A DNA stretch of 64,000 nt from Carettochelys insculpta (GCF_033958435.1 NC_134138.1:208391298-208455297); one strand, 5' to 3'. Shown: positions 45,610 to 57,850, counted from the first letter of the stretch. Made by a program: numbers and translations. The notes: generated from the letters alone by a model not told the origin.

Positions 45610-46160
45610 GGCTACATCTACACTACAGAGTTATTTTGAACTAAGAAATTTTGAAACAGGTATTTCAAAATATCTTATTTCAAAATAACATAGCTACACA
45701 CAAAGCCTGCATCTACCCTACTCCTGCCTTTTGGAAGGGGTATGTAAATGCCATGGATTGGAAATGCTAATAGGTGCTGATATGAATATTCAGCACCTCA
45801 TTTGCATAACAAAGGCCACCTGGAGCATCAAAAGTGCTGCTTTCATATTGAAAACTATCCGTGTATATGGGGTTCCTTCTAAAGGAAACCCCGATTTTGA
45901 AAGCATCCTTCTTCCCAAAACAATTCCAAAGTAGGCTGAAGAACCCAGCTGCTTTGGTGCACTGAATGGAACCCACATTGCCATCCGGGCCCCCGACCAC
46001 AGTGCAGGCACCTTCATCAGCCAGAAAGGGTACCACTCTGTGGTGCTTCAGGCCCTTGTAGACACCAAAGGGCAGTTTATGGATGTCTGTGTGGGCTCAT
46101 TGGGCCAGGCCCATGATGACTGGGTTGTCCAGCCAGGCCTGCTCCTCTTGGGCCTCCCCC
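45610..46160 (+). mobile_element. decayed Harbinger-related element
   Basis: Starts with ggctacatctacactacag, a TIR of the family, and a subterminal A/T-rich stretch tatttcaaaatatcttattt. The same stretch occurs as reverse complement near 62740-62790. A transposase fragment lies inside. No right end was found. Confidence 0.55.
45950..46133 (+). pseudogene. Harbinger transposase fragment
   Basis: The plus strand encodes CFGALNGTHIAIRAPDHSAG, then YHSVVLQALVDTKG and AHDDWVV. This aligns with the core of the intact transposase (FGALDGTHIPIRAPHHSGG ... YHSVILQALVDSRG). The first catalytic Asp of the ALDGTHI box is Asn here, and the second box reads AHDDWVV. The fragment stops after this, so it is inactive. 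Confidence 0.75.
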
Positions 46161-46289
46161 AAGTTCCTGGAACCAGAAAAGAGTTTAAACCCCATTTCAG
46201 ATGATTGTTGATAAATTCATGGCCTTTTGTTAGAGGGTGACTGGCCACATGGAGGGTAGATAGTGCCAGCCACACCGGTGCCACAATTA

Positions 46290-46720
46290 ATTAGCTGCTT
46301 TTAGCCTGACTAAGGTGGGACAGGTGATAACTTAATGGAAACCTGGACCTTATAAAAGGTCTGAGAGAGCTCAGTCTGGGGCAGGAATTACAGGGAATAA
46401 ATAGATAGGTTCTGGTGGAAGACCTTGAGCTGGGATCTGCTGGAGGTTGAGAACTCCAGGGGATATAGGACTCTGTAGCAGAACAGGGAAGGCAAAAGAC
46501 ACAGAGTCCAGAAAGGGACTGAGAATAGTACTTTGGAGGAAGTAGCCTCAGGGCCAAATATTTTATACTGGAGCACTGTAAAGACTCACAAATGTAGCCC
46601 AGAGAGGGCTGGAAATAGGGCTTACAAGATTAAGCAAGTAAAGCCTCAAAGTACAGAACATAAATCTTTTCCTTTGCTTAGGATTCATGGACCTTTTTGG
46701 TCCCTGAAAGCTTAAATTTG
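46290..46720 (+). other. possible LTR or promoter-bearing repeat
   Basis: Contains a good TATA box tataaaagg at 46351-46359 followed by an A/G-rich stretch. No LTR ends were identified, so this is only a candidate. Confidence 0.25.
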
Positions 46721-47120
46721 TTGACTGATGGGCAAAGCCACATCTTCAGAACGCACTTGTGTGTGAAGAGCTAAGAAGACCCCCCTTTGGGCAGGATACT
46801 GAGGCAAAAAGTGCTCGTAGCACCATGCTTGGTTAGCTTGTGGGAAAGTCATGGCCCTATGACAGGTGTCCACAGACTCTGTAGCCAATTGGGTGAGCAC
46901 CATGCAACAACTGTAGCATGTCAGAGAACAAGAAGCTATCAGTCAGATTACTGTGGTGCTAAAACAAATAATGTAAGTTGTTTGTCTGTTTAAAGACTGA
47001 TTTGGTTCAGAGATGTTTATGATAGTGGTTATATATGTGATACATTCTAGGTAGGTGCATATCACAATTATATTTCCTAAACCTCACTTTGGGAAAGTGA
47101 TCAGTTCCTGATGATATCAG
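46721..47120. other. no gene seen
   Basis: No recognisable coding content or repeat ends. Confidence 0.4.
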
Positions 47121-47124
47121 TCCC

Positions 47125-47262
47125 AGGATACTAGGGAGACAAGGTGGGTACAGTAATAGCTTTTATTGGATTGACTTCTGCTGGTGGAAGAGACTGCCTC
47201 AATAGCTTGTTTCTCCGACCAGTAGAAGCTGATCACATAAAAAATCCACCTTGTGACTTTAA
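47125..47262. repeat. inverted-repeat fragment, possibly Penelope-like end
   Basis: acaaggtgggt ... cttctgctggt is repeated inverted as accagtagaag ... ccaccttgt within about 135 bp. The words ttttattggattgacttctg resemble the terminal part of turtle Penelope-like elements, from memory. Confidence 0.35.
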
Positions 47263-47422
47263 TATACTAATATACTAATGAGGCAGATATGTTTATATAC
47301 AAGGAAACTATTTAAAAGTATAATTAGTGTAAGGAATGTGCCATCAGGAACTCAATGCTGCTGAAGGCTGGGAGGAATGTGCCTCCCAGAGATCACTTGC
47401 ATGAGAATGCAAAGGTGTGCAA

Positions 47423-47748
47423 GGCTACGTCTACACGTGCCCCAAACTTCGAAATGGCCATGCAAATGGCCATTTCGAAGTTTACTAATGAAGCGCTGAA
47501 ATGCATATTCAGCCCATGGGAGCCCATGAGCTCATGGGAATAAGGGGACTTCGATGTAGGCAGCATCCTTTCGAAAAGGAGCCCTGTCTGGATGCGCCGT
47601 GCGGCGGCAAGGAGCGTCAATTTCGAAGCGCGGCTGCCGCCCGCATGCTAATGAAGCGCTGAATATGCATTTCAGCGCTTCATTAGTAAACTTCGAAATG
47701 GCCATTTGCATGGCCATTTCGAAGTTTGGGGCACGTGTAGACACAGCC
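47423..47748. mobile_element. foldback MITE with about 90-bp inverted repeats
   Basis: The two arms are nearly perfect inverted copies for about 91 bp, starting ggct(ac/gt)gtctacacgtgcccc and reaching gcatattcagc. The outer 17 bp match the autonomous Harbinger TIR at 34058. The possible target duplication is caa/cat, one mismatch. The high arm identity suggests fairly recent activity of the family. Confidence 0.8.
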
Positions 47749-48111
47749 CATATGTGATATCTTGCAAACAAAGCCTGATGGGTAGCAAGGAAGCAATGAG
47801 CTTTTGTCTATTGTAAACACATTGTTGTAAAATCACAATTTATGCTAACAGTATAAGAATTGTGAAATCTCACCAATGCTCCAAGTCGTTGTGGGGGATG
47901 GGGCAGGTCATCATAACTGCATAACTGGTTTAAAGCATTCAAAGCAGAAGGGAGAGATAGAGGAGTTGAATCAGCTAGTTGCCTAAGCTTTGGCTATATA
48001 ACTATAAGTCTGGTTTGACTAGTCCTCCCTACCTGTTAAAAGATAGAGTGGGATACTAGTGTTTGTATGTTGTATGAGACTCTGGTAGATGCTGTGCACT
48101 GAAGTCACTGG

Positions 48112-48736
48112 GGTGTGTGTCTACACTAGCCGGCTACTTCGATGTAGCTGGCACAACGTTGAAATAGTATGCATAGCGTCTACATGTGCCGTGAGCTATT
48201 TTGATGTTGAAATCGACTTTAGGCGGCGAAACATTGAAATCACTATTCCTACCTGAAGATGTGAATAGTGCCCTACTTCAACGTTGAAGTAGGGCATGTG
48301 TAGACGATCCACGTCCTGCTACGTCAAAATAGCGGGTTCCTCCATGGCGGCCATCAGCTGAGGGGTTGAGAGACGCTCTGTCCAGCCCCTGCAGGGCTCT
48401 ATGGTCACCACGAGCAGCAGCCCTTAGCCCAGGGCTTCTCACTGCTGCAGCTGGGGGTCCATACTGCGTGCACGGGGTCTGCAACCAGTTGTCGGCTCTG
48501 TGGATCTCGTGCTGTGCAGGCCGAGTGTGTCTGGGAGGGGCCCTTTAAGGGAGCGACTTGGGGCTTTGCTGGCCCCTTATTTCGAAGGGGAGCACTTGTG
48601 TGTGCGGACACTCCACATTTCCTTCCGGGGCAGCTCCTTTCGACATTCCCTGTCGCTACTTCGACGTTGAACGTCGAAGGCACCAGCCCTGGAGGATGTG
48701 TAGACTGCGATGTAGTGTGCTAGTATAGATGTAGCC
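48112..48736. mobile_element. nonautonomous Harbinger derivative, 625 bp
   Basis: Keeps the left and right ends of the 34058-38671 element. Shared words include tgtagacgatccacgtcc, ctccatggcggccatcagct, ggagggg followed by ccctttaaggga, and cgacgttgaacgtcgaag. The coding middle is deleted. Possible 3-bp duplication TGG on both sides. More diverged than the 56301 copy. Confidence 0.75.
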
Positions 48737-48739
48737 TGG

Positions 48740-49471
48740 GTGGCAGCTAAGGCCACTAAGAGCTGAAATCACAGGGTTTTTGCCTCAGGCCAAACCCACA
48801 GTGAATGGCTGGTAGGCACAGTGGCCATACGCAAGTGTGACAGGTGGCTGGCTGTATAGCACGACTGGTGGCCTGCCAGTAGGAGCAGCAGACAGATGGA
48901 TGGCGTGACAGGCGGCCAGCTGGTAGGAGGAGAGGTGGATGGACAGCATGACTGGTGGATGGACGGTGTGGCAGCTGGCAAGGAGCAAGCAGAACGCTGG
49001 ACTAGTGCAAAGGTTCATTGTCTCAGGTTCCACAAGGGAATGCATCAGTGTGAGGTGTCAGGGCCCGCATGGACTGGACCGAGTTGTACGTGGGGCATTT
49101 GAACTGGGAATATGGAGAAAGTTGCGTGTGTGGATTGTGTGTTTACAGTATTGGACTGGTGAGCCTGAGAGGCCAAGGACATTGCTCAATGCATTTGAGC
49201 TGGGATAGTTATTAGATGATTGGTTATGAACTCTGGGTGTGATAATTTTCCCAAGCTTATGCTAATGGACTTTTCTGCCTCTTTTATTAAAAGTCCTTTA
49301 CTACACTCAGACTGTATGCTTGCAAGTGGGGAAACATTGCCTTTCCGAGGCACCCAGGGGTGTTTGAATTTCCCAGGCTACTGGGTGGGGGCTTGAGCTG
49401 GTTCTGTGTGAGATGCCCTAGATGTTGAACCTGGTCCTGGCTGATGCCAAGTCCTTCCGGCAGAAGGGTTA
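48740..49471 (+). mobile_element. possible LTR
   Basis: The right part has a poly-A-like ttattaaaag (about 49281) followed by ctacactcagactgtatgct, then gcacccaggggtg, and ends in agaagggttaca at about 49471, a plausible LTR terminus. The left boundary is unclear. A loose tandem of gacaggtggctggctg/gacaggcggccagctgg-type words lies at 48838-48980. Confidence 0.35.
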
Positions 49472-50360
49472 CATTAGCCTCAGATGTAATGTCAGTGGAG
49501 TATAAATTGTTAGAATTATGTAGGGAGGAAAACTACTGATTTTGGTTACTTGTTTAAGAACCTGAATCATTCATTAAATTGTCATTTTCATAATCACAAA
49601 TTTAATGTCTATATTTGTCTAATTAAGGTCCTCATTGGTGACTTCAATTGGAATAAGTTGTGGGTACAACACCAAAAATTCTGTTTTTGCCCATCACACA
49701 TTTTTAATTTAGTTTCTTATCTCAATGCCTTGCTCTGAATAGACACAGCAAGGAAAATATTAAAGGTGAGCTGGGTTTTCTGAATAAATATCTTAGAATT
49801 TTCTGAAACTCTGTTGAATGCAGGTTTACAAGTTAACACAACTCAATTATTTAAAGATTATTCTATTTGTTCTGTTTTATGTGACAAACTAAACAAAATA
49901 TTTTGAGCTTTTAAACTATGCTTAAAAATCCATTGAAGACTTTAGTGTAGAAATGCTATAATATGTATTAATTTAAAAAAAATTGTACCCAGAAATGGCA
50001 AGACAGAATTTACAGCTATTGGTTTGGACACCACCAGCCCATAGCTGTGTGGTGATTGAAATACTTGTATGTTTTAATTACCTCTCCTATGATTATTCCT
50101 GTTCAGAAGACAAAGTGTATATCTGTCCAGGTATTTACTGTACTGAAAAATCAGATTTTTCCCTTGGGCTTTTTCAGCGTTGCTGTTTTAGATGAACTGA
50201 TGTGGAGTTTTAATAAGACCCTGATTCAACTTTCCAAAAAATAAGTATAGAATTGTCACAAGGGCCCGAGTGACTTAGAAATGTGAGTCCCACTGAAAGT
50301 CACTTAGGTGCTTTTTTGTAAATTTCACTCTAGATTTGAAAAATAGCCATATTGCAGGAT
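49472..50360. other. no gene seen
   Basis: AT-rich sequence; no recognisable repeats or coding content. Confidence 0.45.
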
Positions 50361-50365
50361 AAAAA

Positions 50366-50551
50366 AGCAGTCATGTAGCACTTTAAAGACTAACAAAATA
50401 ATTTATTAGGTGATGAGCTTTCTTGGGACAGAAGAAGTGTGTCTGTCCCACAAAAGCTCATCACCTAATAAATTAATTTGTTAGTCTTCAGAGTGTTACA
50501 TGACTGCTGTTTTGTTTTGATGGAATACAGACTAACATGGCTATTTCTCTG
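50366..50551. mobile_element. hairpin MITE
   Basis: Arms 50366-50431 and 50443-50509 are near-perfect inverted copies (agcagtcatgtagcactttaa against its complement, then tttattaggtgatgagctt). They are followed by gaatacagactaacatggct, a word common at the end of a widespread amniote MITE as I remember it. Confidence 0.6.
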
Positions 50552-50589
50552 TCACTATTCACCTTGCAGGATGTGTGTTGGATCCAACT

Positions 50590-53500
50590 TGAGAGACATT
50601 GTGAGAATCACCTGGTACTAAAACCCATTCTGATCCAATGTTTTTCCAAGGGGTTGGTAGGTGGGGGAGGTGTAGAGCAAAGTTTTCCTACCCAATGGGT
50701 AGATATCAGTTTTGGTCTTCAGCCTGCTTTGGAATCTGCCTGACACACCCTAAAAGGCAACAAAGATCTATGAAAGGCTGTTGACCCAAGTTAGAGAAAA
50801 AGAAGAGCTCTGGTTTGAAGATTTTATCTGACCTGAGAACAGCTGTTTAGGGTTAGAGTCTACGGCTGCATGTGCACGATGAGATGAATTCCAATTTAAG
50901 GCAGTTAGCTCGGTATTATCACGTGACTGTCTTCACTGTAAATACCATAAGTTTGATTTAGGGAGCACTAATATTGATATCACAATATCATTGGTACCTG
51001 ATGGGTATAATGTCAAGTTTGAATGAAAAAGTTGGATTAAAGGCCAGCGTGGAAGCGCCACGTCTTAAAACTAAATTTAATAGCCTCCAGAGGTGTCCCA
51101 TATGTAACCCACAATACCCCTCAATGCTCCGCTCTGGCTGTTGCTCTCCAGGTGCACAATCCAGTTGCACAGGAATTAGGTAATAGGAAGACTGTGAAAT
51201 TCAAGGATCAGGGAGCCTGTGGCTGTGGGGTCATTTTTGTATGAAACCCTGAGAAATGTTTGTCTTTCTTTGCTATTAGTGCTGTGAGCTCATCTACCCA
51301 TTACCAATAGCCCCTGCAGGGAGTTCATGGTTCTGTCTCTACACTTGGAATTTTTTTCAGCACTGCCTAGCACCAGCTGCTGCCGCGCCACGCCACATGG
51401 CAGCAAGGCTGTTGTGGGGGTCATGCTTGCATAAGAGGCCGAGAAACTTCTCAGCGGTTCTCATTTGTGCACGAACCCCCTTCCCTTCCCTGCAGGTGCC
51501 ACGTAGTTGGTGTTTTTCCCATGCTCAGCCACATCATGTACGTAGCCCCTGGCCCAATAAAAGGATGTGCCTGCTGTTCGTTGCTGACCATGCTGCCAGG
51601 CAGCATCATGTCCTGACTTGCACATGGTTAAGACTCCAAGGGCAGGAAAGATTTTCAGGGGGCTTGCAGCTGCCAGGGGGAAGTCTCCCTGGGCAACTGA
51701 GATATGGGGTGGGACTACTTCAACTGGCCTCCTCACTGAACCCCACTCCATGCCCCTAGCAGTGAACCCATGGGGCTTGCTGCCACTATGGGGGGAAGTC
51801 TCTGCTGGTGGCTGAGATATTTGGGGGCTTGTACCACCAGGGGAAGTGTCCTCCCAGCAGCTAAGATATTCAGGGGGACTATGTCAACTACTTCATTTCA
51901 ACCAGTTCTGCAGCTGCAGACAACAGCACCCCCCACCCCCCGGCTAAAAATATTTTCAGGGGCTTGCTGTCCATTGCAGACACCTGCTGCTTTGATATTT
52001 CTGTTATACAAACTTTTTTCTATCACTTCCTATCTTTCTTCATGCTTTGAGTGCCCAGAAACACAAGGTAGAGGGCCAGTTGAGATTCCTGTTTCTGTTA
52101 TAAGTTCAGTGTATCAGATTTCACTACCATCCCCTGTGTTGCAATGTCTGTATAGTGAAGAGGGAAGACAAAATCTTTTTCCCTAGACTTTTCTATGCTC
52201 TTTCTTCTAATTTTGCACCCCTTCATGCAGGGAACAGTGGGTGGAGGGACAGTTGAGATACAGACCGTCCTTGCGTTATATTCAGGGATCGGATGCAATC
52301 ACAGGAGTGGAGACAGTCAGTGGATGGCCAGCTGAAAACATAGCCTGTGAACGGAAGCCTTATAGTGCACTGGAAACCAACTACCCTCCTCTCAGCTATT
52401 CTCTTTTTTCAAACATTTTAATATCATTTGTTTCTTCAGGCTTTTCAAGGTCCCTGTGTTAGTCTCAGGGATCGGATGCAGTCTTGGAAGTGGGGGACAC
52501 TCAGTGGATAGCCAGTTAAGAATCCAGTTACATAAGAAAGAGATTTCTGTTAACTTTGCCCTCTCTGTGGATGCCCTACTTTTCTTTCCTTTTGATGGGG
52601 AAAAATGGATGTTTGCTTAACACAGGAGGGGAAGGAGGAAAATGCAATGTGGGAATATGATGTCAAAGACCGGCAAGCATACCCAGAATGCTATGGGGAT
52701 GAGGGAACTGTGGAATACATTCCCACAATGCACTGCTGCAACAGTCGATGTTTGCCAATTGAGTGTGGCAGCAATAAGTTGCCTTTGTGAAGAGCACGTG
52801 GGGAGATGAGGATAGTCAAAATTGAATTTATAAATTCCAGAGTTACAAAATCATTATTAAGAAATTCAATTTTATCTCATAGTGTGGACACAGTCTACAT
52901 GTGATAAGTTTCTTAGGGAAATTAGAACTAAGCTGTACATTTTCTCTTCATTTCAGTTTAGTAACTTTGCTCTATCTGTTTTATATCCACTTAAACCCTA
53001 CTTTTTCTGGTTAATAAAAACTCTTTTGTTTATAATCTAGCCTAGTAGGTAGGGGAGATAGCTATCTTTCACTGGGGCGATGGCTATCTTTACCTGGAAG
53101 ATCAATGGTTGCTATGCAATTTTTGGTATACCAAATATAATTGGTACACCAATTGTTTACCAAAAATCGACTTTGCGGTGGTCAACTTCCATGGCTCTCT
53201 TCATGGCAGAAGGTCGACAGGAGTGCTCCTCCCATAGACCTTTAATCCTTCAAGCTCTTGAGGCATTCCAGGGTCAACGTTGACCACGGAATGCGCTGTT
53301 TTGCGCATACATGAAACAGTGCTCTGGAAGATCAAAACTAAGCAGTCGATTTTCCATAGTTAGTGTGGATGTAGCCTGGTAAAGGGGGATTACCTGCTGA
53401 GCCCTCTCTGTAGAAAACTTTTGCACAGAGAGAGACATATTTATTTGGGGGTTTGATCCTTTTTCAGGATTGGTTTCCTGGGTGCTGTGCCCAAGAATTG

Positions 53501-53725
53501 CCTCCTCCAGAGCTGAAGTAGATTAGTGTCCGCATTGCTCTGCAGGGGTGTGGTAACCCCACTCTGCGCCTTTGTCTGGGGGCAACCAGAGGAATTGCTC
53601 AGTAAGACAAGGTGGTGGGAGCCCCAGAAAGCAAAAAGATGGGTGTCGGCGGCCTGATCGGTACACTGGGGAAAAATCCCAAGGAATCTTCTGTGATTGC
53701 ACCATCTCAGACACCCTCTGGGTTT
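50590..53725 (+). repeat. dispersed repeat copy 2, multiply interrupted
   Basis: Second copy of the repeat at 42845-44098. It resumes after a 2-kb DNA transposon (50864-52895), and a further unmatched block of about 340 bp lies at 53050-53400, ending in gtgtggatgtagcctgg, possibly another MITE end. Confidence 0.55.
50864..52895. mobile_element. nonautonomous DNA transposon, 2032 bp, TAC duplication
   Basis: Imperfect terminal inverted repeats start ggctgcatgtgcacgatgag on the left and, read inward, gactgtgtccacactatgag on the right. A 3-bp direct repeat TAC flanks it (50861-50863 and 52896-52898). The 3-bp duplication and the GGCTGC start suggest the Harbinger superfamily. No transposase is recognised inside. 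Confidence 0.6.
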
Positions 53726-55574
53726 TTGTGTTAACTTTTGAGCAGGTTACTATACAAAATCCACTGCAGATGGAAGAAACAGGAAGGCTATATGGTTTGA
53801 CTTAAGTAGAAAGCCCAAATAAACAAAAAAGCTATTTCTGTACTCTCTGGGGAAAAGAAAAGCTCTTCCATTTTAAGATTCTAAAGTAGATAGTGAGGAT
53901 AGATGTGCTATAGATAAAGAGAACATGGGCTCAAAATAAACACAACTGAAAAAAAGAATTTAGGTGCACAATTATCTCATAAAGTGTGGTGCACTTGTAG
54001 AATGTATTGTTAATCCAAAGACTGCATTACAATGACTACTACCTGGTTTTCAAATTGGACGTAGACACACTTCTACTGAGAAAGAATGTATGTATTATTA
54101 TGTATACCAATGCTGTAGGACTGTCACCCTTTCTATATGCCCAAGGTGCCTTTGGCCCATAATTTTCCAAGAAATTGTTGTCAGGCTTTTTATGCAGTAC
54201 CTGGGTTTCTGAATGAGTGTCAGAATGGCATTCTGTTCTTCTCATTCTTCTTGTTTCAGATGCAAATGACTAAAATAGCACCATATACATCAATAATTTT
54301 GAACTTAGGACTGGACATTGCAAATACAACCCTCTTCTCCAATTATTTCTTTTGTTTTACATTAGTGTTGCTTTGAGGGATAGATGAATCTCATGTTTAC
54401 TGAGATTGGGAAAGCTCATGAATCCTTGAGTCAGTCTTGCAGTTTGATCTTTGCTGTTCACCTTTTTTTCTCCCACTTTCCACCTGTGTTGTATTAGTTT
54501 CATGCTTCCATTTAATTTTATCACATGTATTAAACTAATGCCTACAGACCTTGGGTTTTTCCTCCTCTTTTTGCTATCAGCCATTGATCTTCCTTTTAAT
54601 TGTCTTTGTCCTGAGTCTCTCCCATTTACATTTTGTGTCCTTGCTTCCTTCATCATTCTGACTCCATCCTACCTCTCTATCTTCTTTCCTGGTCTCAATG
54701 TTCTTTTTGTGTTTGTCCCCCTTGCAAGAGCGGAAGAGATTTGTAGAAAAGAAGCCAGTCTACAGAGACACATGACACGGGTTCTCTGTAATTTTTTCCA
54801 TCTGATGGCGGAATTATTTTTATGTGAACCAAGGCATATGTGCACCACCAGTAGAAACATATGCTGCTGACTGTGGGCGGCTGTGGCTTATCAGCTGAGT
54901 GGCACCTGAATTTCTGCTGGGTGGCTGTCCAAGTGCTCAGCTTACAGGGCACACTGCCCATGATGTGTAGAAAGCAGACACTTAATTGTTCTTGTGACCA
55001 CAGCACTGTAGTCTACAACTGGCAGTACTGTACAGTCAGTTGAACTTTCTCTTTTAGAGTGTGTCCATTCTTATTGTTTTAATGATGTGACAACCTGGGA
55101 ATCTGTAAAGCTTAGAAATTGTTTGATACTGGGGGCTTTTTGTATGTAGCTGTTTCAGACTGTAAATGCCACTTTGAATTGTAAGATCTTTGCCTTCTCT
55201 ATTCCTGTTCATCTCTAAGTTGGGCTGAAACACCAAAGATTGGTGGTGAAAGAATAGCAATAGGGAATAGTTAAACTTTGGTGATTAACCATCCAAATGA
55301 CAATGGGTCTCTGTAGTCTAACAGTTAGAGCACTTATTGGGATTCAGGAGAACCTTCTGCTCCAATTATACTTTTCATTATATAACCACAATTGAGTAGC
55401 TTCAACAGGTGAGATGGAGGCAACCTCCACATCAAAATATCCTAGATCCTAGTAGTTAGAACCTGAAAGGTGGCAAAATGGTGTTAAAATCCTTTCCCCA
55501 TTAGGAGGAGAGGGGTCTTGAAATGAGTCTCCCACCCTGACCAGGGGGTAAATGTTATGAGAGTGATTCTCCAG
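53726..55574. other. no gene seen
   Basis: Mostly AT-rich sequence. Short frames on both strands without recognisable domains; may be single-copy DNA. Confidence 0.45.
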
Positions 55575-55690
55575 GCCCATCAATGGGGGAGGCCAAGGGG
55601 TCAGTTGCCTTGGGGCCTGATGATTCAAAAGATCCTATGGCTCCTGGCCACCACTACTCCAATAATGGCGGCAGTGGCCAGAGTCCTGAG
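55575..55690. repeat. GC-rich repeat remnant
   Basis: ccatcaatgggggaggccaa followed by cagttgcct.ggggcc and gattcaaaagatcc.tggctcc resembles a common reptile GC-rich repeat from memory. Short and weak. Confidence 0.3.
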
Positions 55691-56300
55691 CTCTAAGATC
55701 GCTACTGTAGCCTTGTGCAGCAAGTTGCAGAGCCCTGGGTGGCACACTCTGGACAGTGCAGAGGGCAGGGGGATGGCGCTGTCTGGGTAGTACTGAGGGA
55801 TGGCTGTCCCAACTCTGCAGGTTCCACCGAAGGCTCCGCATCTTCAAGGAGCACAGAGCTGGGCCCTCCACACCTTGCCCAGGGTCCCAATGAGACTGTC
55901 AGCCCACCAGGCCATCTCCACTGGTCACTTTGTACAGACTTGCCTAGTGGGACTTGGTCCAGTAGGAGCACACTAGGGAGTGAGGAGATAAAATCATAGA
56001 ATACTAGGACTGGAAGGGACCTTGAGAGGTCATCAAGTCCAGCCCCCTGCCCTCATGGCAGGACCAAATACTGTCTAGACCATCTCTGATAGACATTTAT
56101 CTAACCTGTTCTTAAGTATCTCCAGCAATGGAGATTCCACAACCTCCCTAGGCAATTTATTCCAGGGTTTGACCACCCTGACAGTTAAGAACTTTTTTTC
56201 ATGTCCAACCTAAACCTCCCTTGCTGCAGTTTAAGCCCATTGCTTCTTGTTCTCAGAGGCGAAGAAGAACAAGTTTTCTCCCTCCTCCTTAAGACACCCT

Positions 56301-57011
56301 AGCTGCGTCTACACGTGCACGCTACTTCGAAGTAGCGGCACCAACTTCGAAATAGCGCCCGTCGCGTCTACACGCGTCTGGCGCTATTTCGAAGTTAACT
56401 TCGACGTTAGGCGGCGAGATGTCGAAGTCGCTAACCTCATGAGGAGATAGGAATAGCGCCCTACTTCGACGTTCAACGTCGAAGTAGGGACCGTGTAGAC
56501 GATCCGCGTCCCGCAACGTCGAAATTGCTGGGTCCTCCATGGCAGCCATCAGCTGGGGGGTTGAGAGATGCTCTCTCTCCAGCCCCTGCGGGGCTCTATG
56601 GTCACCGTGGGCAGCAGCCCTTAGCCCAGGGCTTCTGGCTGCTTCTGTGGCAGCTGGGGATCTATGCTGCAGGGACAGGGTCTGCAACCAGTTGTCAGCT
56701 CTGTGGATCTTGTGTTGTTTAGTGCAACTGTGTCTGGGAGGGGCCCTTTAAGGGAGCGTCTTGCTGTTGAGTCCGCCCTGTGACCCTGTCTGCAGCTGTG
56801 CCTGGCATCCCTATTTCGATGTGTGCTACTTTGACGTGTAGACGTTCCCTCGCTGCGCCTATTTCGATGTTGGGCTGAGCAATGTCGAAGTTGAACATCG
56901 ACGTTGCCGGCCCTGGAGGACGTGTAGACGTTATTCATCGAAATAGCCTATTTCGATGTCGCAACATCGAAATAAGCTATTTCGATGTTGGCTGCACGTG
57001 TAGACGTAGCC
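56301..57011. mobile_element. nonautonomous Harbinger derivative, 711 bp
   Basis: Left end agctgcgtctacacgtgcac and right end inward ggctacgtctacacgtgcag, with CCT on both sides (56298-56300 and 57012-57014). It matches about the outer 300-400 bp at each end of the 34058-38671 element, including the acgttcaacgtcgaagtagg palindrome, with both genes deleted. Confidence 0.9.
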
Positions 57012-57014
57012 CCT

Positions 57015-57850
57015 GTTAGATACCTGAAAACTCCTATCATGTCCCCACTCAATCTTCTTTTTTCTAAATTAAACAAGTCCAATTCTTTCAGCCTTTCTTC
57101 ATAGGTCATGTTCTCTAGACCTTTGATCATTCTTGTTGCTGTTTTCTGGACCCTTTCCAATTTCTCCACATCTTTCTTTAAATGGGGTGCCCAGAAGTGG
57201 ACACAATACTCCAACTGAGGCCTAATCAGAACAGAGTAGAGCGGGAGAATGACTTCTCGTGTCTTGTTCACAACACACCTGTTAATGCATCCCAGAATCA
57301 TGTTTGCTTTTTTAGCAACAGCATCACAGTGTTGACTCATATTTAGCTTGTGGTCCACTATAACCCCTAAATCCAGTTCTGCCATACTCCTTCCTAGGCA
57401 GTCACTTCTCACTCTGTATGCATGAAACTGATTGTTCCTTGCTAAGTGAAGCTCTTTGCATTTGTCTTTATTAAATGTCATCCTGTTTACCTCAGACCAT
57501 TTCTCCAATTAGTCCATATTATTTTGAATTTTGACCCTATCCTCCAAAGAAGTTGCAGCCCCTCCTTGCTTGGTATCATCTGCAAACTTAATAAGCGTAC
57601 TTTCTATGCCAATATCTAAATTCTTGGTGAAGATATTGAACAGAACCAGTCCCAAAACAGACCCCTGCAGAACCCCACTTGTTATGCCTTTCCAGCAGGA
57701 TTGAGAACCATTAATAACTACTATCTGAGTACAGTTATACAGCCAGTTTTGCACCCACCTTATAGTAGCCCCATCTAAGTTGTATGTGCCTAGTTTATTG
57801 ATAAGAATATCATGTGAGACTGTATCAGGCCTCACAGGCAAGTCACACAG
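57015..57850 (-). pseudogene. CR1 reverse transcriptase fragment
   Basis: The minus-strand frames encode the RT palm, SGVLQGSVLGLVLFN then the catalytic LIKFADDTK box (about 57590-57700). After a single stop near 57509 the C-terminal region follows: KWSEVNRMTFNKDKCKELHL, LNMSQHCDAVAKKAN, RPQLEYCVHFWAPH, DVEKLERVQKTATRMIKG. The N-terminal endonuclease is missing. Confidence 0.85.

Larger units (their letters stand above)
55990..57850 (-). mobile_element. CR1 LINE with Harbinger MITE inside
   Basis: The 3' end (aaaatcatagaatactagga on the plus strand) is at 55990. The RT frame appears antisense from 57013 to 57841. It is interrupted at 56301-57011 by a Harbinger-type MITE; removing the insert and one CCT rejoins gacaccct to gttagatacctg, as expected for CR1. 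5'-truncated near 57850. Confidence 0.88.
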
